From contig NC_081415.1 of assembly GCF_030272615.1 (NCBI RefSeq), forward strand, positions 187,676,270 to 187,740,269: DNA of 64,000 bases, read 5' to 3'. The translations under genes were made by a program, and so were the position numbers. Under the pieces are notes generated by a model. It was given only the letters and a program-made list of their open reading frames with translations, had not been told where the DNA came from and searched no databases. Within the stretch, counting starts at the first letter, position 1. The number at the start of each line of letters is the position of its first letter. Below are positions 55,832 through 64,000 of this stretch, in pieces. Source of the stretch: Cryptomeria japonica (taxonomy: Eukaryota > Streptophyta > Pinopsida > Cupressales > Cupressaceae).

Positions 55832-57390
55832 TGATGAGGAGGAAAAAGAATGGAAGGGTAACCTTGAACTAACCAACCTCTAAGGCTCACAAACTCAACC
55901 AAATATCTACTTCCAAAAGATCCTTACACAACACCACATCACTCAATGGTTCAAATGACACTAAAAACACCTTGGAAGCCTCAAAGGCTCCAATATGTCC
56001 ACTTACAAACAACTAACACTCTCAAGTCTTGTGTGACTACACACATCCTTGCATTCATATGAGTGGCCTACTACTAGGCTTTATGGTTTGAATGGCCCAC
56101 CGAGCCACCAGAACATCAATTTTGACTCACTTGCCCAAAAACAAAACCGGTTGCAATTAAGCCTCCATTAGAGGGAATTGGGTGATAAATTTTGACACCC
56201 TAAGGAAATAGGAAAACAAATTATATTTTCAAATACCCTTTTCGGATTTCTCAACAATATCTCAAGTTCTGATACTGGACCGACTTGTAGATATCCCAAC
56301 CAATACTGCACTAACATACCTAATAGAGCTATTAGGCCTATTTGATTGAACGTCTTCCACAAAATAGCTTGGTTCTCCTAATGGGTGAGCATCAATGACC
56401 ATGAAATTTTATGTTGACCTCCAAAGTTCTCTTCTACCACATTCAAACCCCTTTCCAGTGCCTTACCACTCAATTCTCGCGCACTCCACTCATCAAACCG
56501 GTTTGTCACATAGAGATGCCACACCTAGGGTTAGTTCTACATCCTCTTCACCATGTTGTGTCCTCTTAATGGATTTTAGAACTTCCATATGATATAGTTT
56601 CCTATCATCTACTATAATGACAGAGTGTTCAGTTAAGGATTGAGAGGCCAAAACCCATTATTATAGTTAAACCCTAGGGGTTTGAGGGTTTTAGGCTACC
56701 CAGTAGAGATTTGCTTGTAGAATGAGGTAGAGACCACTTCAAGACTTCACACCAAATGAAAAACAAAGGTAAAAAAATTTATTTTTAGGATCTATGCCAT
56801 GAGCATTATTTCCAATCCACTTGTCATATGCAATCGACAGAAATTAGATGGTTTTCTGAGTTCCCAACAATTCTTGATGCTTCAATTTCCTTTTTGAAAA
56901 CAACCAAATCAACCCAGCCTACATATTTTAGTGTTTGGGGTCCTTAAAGGTGTCACCCCAAATGAACACAACCTCCTCCAAGCATTTTTCAAACTGATAT
57001 GACCGTTAGAGAATCATGAATTATAAAAAGTGCAAAATTATCATGACAACAAATTAACAATATGACATTTTTTGCATTATTCAACCAACTCAGACTCCAA
57101 ACTATTACAGTCCCCCAAAATGATTAAATTGGATCCTAAAATAGAAAAAATGACTCAAATAAACTTTTGATCACTTGATCCCTCAATTTAGACCATTGTG
57201 ACCCTTATTGACTCAATTTGCTCTACAAGACCCTAGATGACAATTGGACCCAAACATGGACAAACTTGTCACACTCCTAGGACATTGAATTACAAAAAGG
57301 ACCCATAAGGTCTTATTACATTCCCTCTTGGCTAACAGAAGATCATCTTATTCTTGGTTTATTTCTTCATAGGTAGGTGCTCCTGCACCA
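55832..57390 (-). repeat. 5' LTR of E6 (1,559 bp)
   Basis: Matches 49577-51173. Minus strand starts TGGTGCAGGAGCACC, a short self-complementary end. Confidence 0.92.
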
Positions 57391-57395
57391 CATGT
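57391..57395. repeat. Target site duplication of E6, right (CATGT)
   Basis: Identical to 49572-49576. Confidence 0.93.
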
Positions 57396-57987
57396 TCAAT
57401 CTCCTATCAAAAGGATAAGGACAAATTTCATCTAAGGAGTACCATATCGTGGTCCCTTGTTGCATGTCCTACATTTTTCTTTGAAGTGTTTGGAGTTGTT
57501 GTGTAAGAGAAGTTGGGGGCACATTTTTCCTTTGATGGGGAGCTTTCCCTCACTCATTAAAATTGTCTTGAATGTGGGCATGCTCTTGTTCATGAGTATT
57601 GTTTTGGGTGTGATCTTGGTTGTGTATGTTTTCTTGATCATGTGCCTCTTCTTCTCTCCATTAGTCTTGATAAGCATAGTTTCTCGCTCTTGTTATTGAA
57701 ATTTTCTCATCTATATTCCTTAAGTTTTCTGTGTCAAAATCTTTAGGAATATTTAATTATTTTCTAGTTAGCATGAGTAGATATTTTTTCTTATTCGCTT
57801 CTATAAGTCTTTTTAAGAGTTTTTGGAAAGACGCATTCTCTTGAAATTCTTGGAGAAGTTCATCAGTGATCTTTGTTTCTCCCACATTTGCATATTCATC
57901 AAAAGGATTGGACAGTCTATGACTCATACTTGATTCTGGTTGTGATTCCTTCTTTTTATTTTTCTAAGATCGAGTGATAGTGGGCAT
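57396..57987 (-). pseudogene. gag: E3 gag, 5' segment
   Basis: From a probable ATG at 57987 to the E6 site. It reads NPFDEYANVGE, a Gln/His-rich stretch and DEICPYPFDRRLN just before the insertion, which matches E2 ICPYPFD at 12950 and continues directly into the middle segment at 49571. Several stops (near 57965, 57770, 57670, 57560) break it. Confidence 0.8.
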
Positions 57988-58109
57988 TAATATATCTCTA
58001 CCGTGGTGAATTTTTCTTCTTCTATTGGGGTTCTTGGTGGAGTTGGTGGCTCAGGTCAAGCCTCATTGTAAGTGATAAGAAACTTTAGAAACAAAGTGGA
58101 GTTAATCCT

Positions 58110-58370
58110 TCACCCACTATTAAGGTGTTGGTTGAATGTTGCTTTCTGATTGTAAGCCCTACTTCTCAAAGGTTCTTTGTCAAATTCATTGGTTTTTCCT
58201 TGGATATACAACCACATATGACACAAGAAAACACAATGTGATTTAAAGAGATGATGGTTGATGTAGAGAAACTTATTCCTCTTTATAAGTGCCTTAGAAC
58301 TAGGTTGTTTCTTCTTCAACTTAATCTTTTGGTGAAGAGTTCTTCTTCTCAAAATATGGGGAGTGGTCAT
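58110..58370 (-). CDS. E3 ORF1: small basic protein ahead of gag
   Basis: Open for 86 codons, homologous to E2 ORF1 at 11659: shared MT..HILR start, SSKALIKR near residue 29, a YINH/YINR segment and IQGKTNEFD near residue 55. It is 41 residues shorter than the E2 protein, the C-terminal part being lost or diverged. Conservation of frame and start in two elements that have otherwise diverged argues that this is a real gene. Function unknown. Confidence 0.62.
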   Translation of the reverse strand: MTTPHILRRRTLHQKIKLKKKQPSSKALIKRNKFLYINHHLFKSHCVFLCHMWLYIQGKTNEFDKEPLRSRAYNQKATFNQHLNSG

Positions 58371-60156
58371 ACAAAATTACCAAATGTTGATGTTGGTGTT
58401 AGATATGGATACTTTGTTTTGGATATTCAAGTTTACTTGTGAAGTAGAGGTTTAGTTTGATTTGCCTCTATGACAAAGTATGTCAAATGATATGAGTCAA
58501 GTTTCCTAATGTATAAACTTAATTTGATAACTTGAGAACCTAACTAGGTATTGATGTTGATAAAATTGTTGGATGATGGGACTCTTGATCACTCTATTGG
58601 ATACTCCTTAATTTTGTTGGATGAAATCTTATCTCAAGATAGTTGATGATTTGATACCTCTTTATAAAGGTTCTTAGTTTGAGTTGGAAATTCTCTTTTC
58701 TCTAATGTTGCTCTTTGCTCTTTGTTTTGAACTGATTGTTGTATTGGTTGATTTGCAAGATGTTTTAACATTTGTGACAAGAAGACATAGCACACATGAA
58801 AACAATGATTATCCCTATGCCAAACATTGAGTGTATATTTTTGTGATGAGGATGTTTTCAACTCCCCGATGTTTGCACTGGTTTGATTTACAATAGAAGA
58901 CACATCAGATAGACTCTTTATTCAAAGGTCACTGACAATATCATAGCTCACTAGTTTCAATACCTCGTCAGCTCAAATAGCCTTGTCACCCCCTAGAGGG
59001 CGCCCATTTTTTTAATCTTTTTTCAGAAATTAATCCAAAGTGAATTACTTCACATTTGGGTAGGCATCTTGGGAGATATATGGTGAGTAATCTTGGGGGC
59101 AGATTCTTCCCCACCCTTGCACTATGATATTGCTAATTTTTGGCAATTGACTCGGCTCAAATTCTCTATTGTTATGGTTTTTAATCAAGCTTTTGTTTGG
59201 TTTTTAGTGATAAACTCCCTTAGGGGGATTCCCAAACTTTAGAACAAAATCTTTTCATATCTTAAAGATACTGGGGGAAGGCTAATCACTGAGAAAAACT
59301 GTTGCAAGGGACTTTCGTTAGCCTCTACATTTGATTATAGTGGGTTGGAACACTTGACGATAAATTCATTTCCCACTTACGTTGTTCCCCTCTCACCACC
59401 CTTAATGGCGCCCTAAGGGCAACTTAGGAGGGAATGCCTTCTAAAGGATTTAATTGCTTGAAGTAAAAGAAAGCATGAAAGAGTGGTTTGTTTTTTTGAA
59501 CACCCAATTAAGGGGAGAGCATATACCTACCACTTTCGAGACAAGGCAAGCAATGCTCTTTTTATCCTTCCAAAGCAATGATTAGCTAAGATCTATTTGG
59601 AGATGCTGCTCCAACAAGCATGGTGTTCTTTTTAGTCTTACAAAGCAATTTATTTTTTTAATCTAGGATATGAAATCCTAGTCAACTTAAAATAATGCAT
59701 GTTGATTTGAGATGGAAATCACTTTGCAAAATGAAATGTGGATTGTTCTTTTTAATCTTCCAAACAAGTATTGATTGTGAATTTTAACCTTTGCAAGAAA
59801 ATAAAAGATTGTTGTTGTTCATTTTATAACCCCAAAATTTGAAGTGTGAACATAACTTGCAGGAAGGAAAATGTGAAGTTGTTGTTCTTTTTAACCTTGC
59901 AAATTTGATTCTTTTTAAACCCCTAAATTGAAATGTCAGATTATTTTTAGCTTGAAAAGAAAATGAGTTAATTTTAGCCAACTTTGAAAAAGATAGAAAA
60001 ATTAAATTAAAATCCTACTTTAACTCCTTCAACCCTGCATCAAACTGTTAGACCTGCAAGAAAACACAAGTTAGAAAAAAAAAAAATCAGATGGTGGGCT
60101 TCTCCAAGCCTAATTTCAAATCTCGGTTACAAATCTCCTCTGTTAAAGTAGAAACT
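58371..60156 (-). other. E3 leader, non-coding
   Basis: Contains three copies of the motif TTAAAAAGAACA (minus strand; plus 59624-59635, 59744-59755 and 59882-59893), as in the E2 leader. A stretch at about 59600-59640 matches E2 10578-10615. No coding content is supported; the open frame at 58634-58903 is not conserved in E2. Confidence 0.65.
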
Positions 60157-60325
60157 CATATGAGGTTTGTCACCTACTTGTACAACAATTCCAATATGCC
60201 CATACGACAAAATAGTTTACTCGTGTGGGTTCAAGTATCAGCTCGTACGAGTTTGTTCACAAGCCCATATGACAAATGGTAGGTTCCTGTACGACAAAAA
60301 AAGAAATCTCGTATGAACTCACGTG
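60157..60325 (-). repeat. 22-nt array of alternating pyrimidine-purine hexamers in E3 leader
   Basis: Plus-strand hexamers CATATG, TGTACA, CATACG, CGTGTG, CGTACG, CATATG, TGTACG and CGTATG start at 60157, 60179, 60201, 60222, 60244, 60266, 60288 and 60310, spaced 22, 22, 21, 22, 22, 22 and 22. A further CACGTG is at 60320. All alternate pyrimidine and purine; most are palindromes or one change from it. Units begin CYYRTRYGA-like and are otherwise unalike. Position, just after the primer site, equals that of the E2 left array. Confidence 0.92.
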
Positions 60326-60369
60326 AATTTGTAGAAAATTTGTTAGAAAGATTGGATTTTAGGGGTCTT

Positions 60370-60387
60370 GCCCCATGGTGGGTGCCA
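60370..60387 (-). other. Primer binding site of E3
   Basis: Minus strand TGGCACCCACCATGGGGC, five bases inside the LTR. It resembles the TGGCGCC-type sites common in plant Tat-related elements and differs from the E2/E5 site. Confidence 0.75.
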
Positions 60388-60392
60388 ATTAA

Positions 60393-62019
60393 TGTGTGGT
60401 TAAAATGTTGGGGATGCCTGCATCTGCAAGAAAATACAAATCACACACACACATGAGACATTATGTTAGTGAAATAAAGAGATTGAAAATGCAAACTAAT
60501 CTAATTGTTAGTCCAAGAAATCTCAAGATTTCTAAGCTCGTCCCATGCTCCTCTATCTCTAAAGATCTCTAAGATTCAAGGTGGCCCTCACTTGGAAGAG
60601 TACTTGATCCTCAAGATGATAGCCTAGAGAATGAGTTATGAAAGATGATTCTAGGATCAAAATGACTACAACTAAGATCCTAGCTAAGATGAGATGATTG
60701 ATGAAGATGAAAGATGCAAGATATGAAATGAGTTCCAAATTGAAAGATTAAGTGACCTAATTAGGCTAATATGAGGATGAGATATGAGAATGCTATGAAA
60801 AATGATTAGAATTAAGCTAGCAAGATATTCTAAACATGTAAAAACTAAGCTATAATGCAATTAAAATGGCCTAAAACCTTAGTAATGGTGATTGAGTTCC
60901 TTGATAACCTACACAACACAATTAGACTATAGATTGGATGCAATGGAAGTGAATGGATAAAAACATGGATCCTGAGAATGAGGAAATGGGATCTATTTAT
61001 AGAGAAAATAAAGAAATGGATGGTTGAGATTGAGCAATCTCAACAAGGGCTAGGATTGAAAGTTATCAATCATGTGAGGGATTCAATCCAATCCCAAGTT
61101 GACAAATGTCATCTTGAGAGGGCTTGAGACGTAAGAAAGCATTAGACGCTAATTGAGCATTAGGGAAGACTTCAAGGGGTGACATCATTAGATAATATTT
61201 TTATCCAAGGAAGAAGGCTACTGTCCAAGAGGTAAACTCTTGTGCAAGGACAAAAGATAGTCAAGTGGACAACCATCATGGGTTAGGGGTGTGGGCTTGT
61301 AAGAGACATTAAATGCCTTTTGAAGACTTTGGAGGCTAACTTTCTTCAAGAGGAAAACCACTAGGGGTCTAGCGGACAACTTTTTAAGAGCCTTACAAAT
61401 TTGGGGGTATTCAACAAGTTATCTTGTTGAAAGGAGAAGGTCTTAAATGCATTTTGAAGACTTTCTCCGAATTTGGGGAAGTGACTCCCCAAATTTAGGG
61501 ATTGGACATGATGAGGAAAATTAGGCTAATTAATGGAGGATTAAAGGGATTCTATAAGAAATTAGGAGGGCAAGTGGAAAATGTAGGATTTGGCAAGTGA
61601 GGGAAAATAGGAATTTTAGTAAATTAAAAAGATTTAATTTAGCTAAAAGATTATGCAACTTGCATTTATAGGAGTTTGCAAGTTGGGGGGGGGGGGGGAT
61701 TTACAAATAAATTTTGATTTATTTAGATGCAAAGGAGTTTTTAATTAAATTTAGATTTAATTAAAATGGGAAAGGGAATAAATTGATATTTTTAATTAAA
61801 TTTGAATTTAATTAAAATGACTAGAGGGGGGTATTTAATTAAATGTGAATTTAATTAAATAGCTTAGATATAAGAAGGGTATATTAATTGAATTTAATTA
61901 ATAGGCGATTAGAAGAATAGGGATATTAATCAAATCTTAATTTAATTAATAGGAAAAATTAATGATGATTAAATGAATAAAATCCATTTAATTAAATGTG
62001 CCAATTTTAGGTGTCCACA
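60393..62019 (-). repeat. 5' LTR of E3 (1,627 bp)
   Basis: Minus strand starts TGTGGACACC at 62019 and ends CACACA at 60393. It shares AT-repeat U3 text and the promoter-proximal region with the E2 LTR (ggttgagattgagcaatctc near 61022 against its reverse complement near 9330). A 12-base G run is at 61686-61699. The partner LTR is not in the window, so the outer edge is supported by the TG start only. Confidence 0.8.
60994..61001 (-). promoter_or_regulatory. TATA box of the E3 LTR
   Basis: Minus strand TATAAATA in the context ctcTATAAATAgatccc, in the same place as the E2 LTR box. Confidence 0.75.
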
Positions 62020-64000
62020 GATTCTAACCTCTATGAATATTTTTTGTCACATCTTCAATTTTTTTTTTATTGTTATCTTCAATTTCTCATCTAGTACTAG
62101 TTTTTATCAATTTCAAAATAAAGATAACTACTTTGCTTAAAAGTAGTAATTAGATTTTATCTTGTATTTATTTTAAGAAGTTCTTACTAACAACATGAAG
62201 CAATTCAATCTGACACTTTAACATATTAAATCAAAATTTAAAAATAATAAAAGATAATAATTCAAATATCATTAAAAACATATAAAATTAGCTAATTGCA
62301 TGTAACTAATTAGATGGTATTTCATTTAATATATATTTATGCTAAAATAATCCCTCAATAATAGTTCAAGGAACCCAATAGTCATCAAACTAATAATTTA
62401 CCATTAGAGAAAACAAAGTAAACTCAGCAAACATTAAATTGACATCAAAATAAAGCAATTGAAACAAGCACAAAAACAACGTAGAGCTGCTCATTCAACA
62501 TTTTATGCCTAAAATTTCTTAGAATTAAGGAGGAACAGATTGAGGCAATATTAGACAAGATTAGAGAAGACTCATTCATAGAAGAAACTATGTTAGAATA
62601 ATGGGCTAGAGAATAAGCAAAAATAGATAAATTATAAAATCTAATGAGATCACGCATGTTGAAAAATATTTTTTATTAGAAAAATTGATTAAACTAGAAG
62701 AACTAAGCCTTTTATAACAAATGAACTTAATAATATTGGAGCCAATCATCCTCCCTTTCGTATTAGAATCACAACAACACATTCAAACCTCAATTTCAAA
62801 TTTGAAAAAAAAGAAAAAAAAAAGAAAAAAATAAAATAAAAAAAAATCGACAATGGTCCTTTTTAAGATTTTAACTTAACTCTCCAATTTGAAACCCTAT
62901 GCTCTTTTCGTTTGAGCAAAACCCATTGAACATTTTTAAAACAATTTTCTTATTTTCATTTCTTTATTTCTTTTTAGTATTTATTTTAAACTTATAATAT
63001 ACTAATTAATTTTTTTTTGAATAGCTATATTTCACTTGATGTTTTATTTTTAATTTCTTTTTTGACTCACTTAAAACAAAAAGGAGTTTAAACAACAAGA
63101 GAATTATAATCAATTGATGAAATAACATACAAGAAGCAAATTTAAATTTATAATGTATAATTTATTTTTTTGAATAGTTATATTTCACTTAATGTTTTAT
63201 TTTTAACTTTTTTTATATACTTAAAAGAGAGTTCAGATAACAAGAGCATTACAATCAATTGATGAAATAACATAAAAACAACAAAGTTACTTATATTGTA
63301 TGGCTTTACACGATTTTTTTTTTCTAGCATTCAATATTATTGTAAGGTTGTAATGATAATATAATTGAAAAATATTATCACCATAATTATAATACTTTAT
63401 CAAATACAAGCAAGATTGAAATATGAAGCTGACATGGGCTTTTCATATTGATCTGTAATTATTTTTCTATATTTTAATATTTATCTAAAAAGAAAAAAGT
63501 TGTACTTTTAATAGAAATCCACTCAAATTTTGAAGTCTTATAATAGAAATAAGTTGTACTTTTAAGGAAAAGGGCATTAAAAAACACTGATGAGTCAATA
63601 AGTAATTACAACTCATGAATGTGCAACATTGAGGGTTGAAATTTTAGAAATATTTGAGCTTGTTAAATCTCATACTTTTACATGAATTAAATAAGTATTA
63701 TTTTTAAATAAATCATTTCTTCATTAAAATACAAGAGCTTTATATTGTATGTAGGTCCTTCCCATAAGAAAATTGCAAAATAACAAACAATAAACCCATA
63801 TAATATAATATGAGTTCTTGACCACCTATGATGTCTTCAATAAGGTAGATACATCAAGAAACCATCCCAAGCAAGAATAGATTCATGTACACAAAATTAT
63901 ATTTTAATAATCATAATAATAAAATTTTGTTATTCAATTTAAAGCATTGTAAAGAATCTGCATTTGTTAAATATAATAATTAATGAGAATTTTACAAAAC
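62020..64000. other. AT-rich flank, no gene
   Basis: About 2 kb of AT-rich sequence with homopolymer runs. Short open frames have no recognisable content. Apart from the tandem duplication listed separately I see nothing here. Confidence 0.6.
62998..63290. repeat. 153-bp tandem duplication
   Basis: tgaatagctatatttcactt at 63018 recurs as tgaatagttatatttcactt at 63171, and caattgatgaaataacata recurs at the matching place in both units. The units differ by substitutions and small gaps. Confidence 0.85.

Larger units (their letters stand above)
49577..57390 (-). mobile_element. Element E6: chromovirus (Ty3 with chromodomain)
   Basis: LTRs 49577-51173 and 55832-57390 with CATGT duplications inside E3 gag. 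Minus-strand order: 5' LTR, initiator-Met primer site, gag with CCHC, protease, RT, RNase H, integrase, chromodomain. All domains are recognisable but frames shift at least three times. The LTRs differ by many substitutions and several indels (for example extra text at 49850-49925 in the left and at 56190-56235 in the right), more than in any other pair here, so it looks like the oldest of the datable insertions. Confidence 0.94.
30150..62019 (-). mobile_element. Element E3: Tat-like Ty3 retrotransposon split by E4 and E6
   Basis: Host element of the nest. From right to left: 5' LTR 60393-62019, primer site, palindrome array, leader, ORF1, gag (57987-57396, 49571-49057, 33232-32539), protease, G-patch, and the linker ahead of RT, ending near 30150 against Copia C. 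RT, RNase H, integrase and the 3' LTR are gone. Joining across the E4 and E6 target sites restores alignment to E2 gag. LTR, leader, ORF1 and gag are all related to E2, but the primer site differs. Confidence 0.87.

Noticed and set aside
62445-62657. Minus-strand frame of 70 codons in the AT-rich flank
   Set aside because: No motif, no homologue in the window and no supporting context.

Overview
The window is plant nuclear DNA made almost wholly of LTR retrotransposons. I find no host gene, tRNA, rRNA or prokaryotic feature. Plant origin is shown by a plant-mobile-domain (PMD) gene, a Ty3 polymerase with two RNase H domains (Tat lineage), a chromodomain Ty3 element and SIRE-like Copia pieces. 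The density of nesting and the large AT-rich elements suggest a big-genome seed plant, perhaps a conifer; that is inference.

Layout. 1-6057: element E1 (minus), a Copia-type LTR element with gag and a large unknown ORF2 but no pol. 6058-8445: Copia LTR pieces, some inverted. 8446-26807: element E2 (plus), an 18.4-kb Tat-lineage Ty3 element with 5-bp target duplications (CGTTG), a small ORF1, gag-pro-pol and an antisense PMD gene with its own TATA box. E2 splits the 3' LTR of a truncated Copia element (Copia C, pol at about 28087-30150). From about 30150 to 62019: element E3 (minus), a second Tat-like element without its 3' half. E3 was hit twice within gag: by E6 (49577-57390, chromovirus, duplication CATGT) and by E4 (33233-49056, gag plus ORF2 like E1, duplication AACTT). 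E4 was itself hit within gag by E5 (39141-46834, a gag-protease-only Ty3 element, duplication AGTTC). 62020-64000 is AT-rich flank with a 153-bp tandem duplication.

How parts relate. E1, E4 and Copia C share their polypurine tract and LTR start, and E1 and E4 use the initiator-Met primer site, so an autonomous Copia element probably moved the two pol-less ones. E2 and E5 share another primer site although E5 lacks RT. E2 and E3 share ORF1, gag, a G-patch after the protease and a repeated leader motif, but differ in primer site.

Most unusual signals: (1) arrays of the palindrome AGCGCT at about 20-nt spacing at both ends of the E2 interior, in opposite orientation, each ahead of a coding unit; (2) in the matching leader position of E3, an unrelated array of alternating pyrimidine-purine hexamers at 22-nt spacing; (3) the antisense PMD gene of E2; (4) the ORF2 family of E1 and E4, which I cannot assign. 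All calls were made by eye; no search was run.
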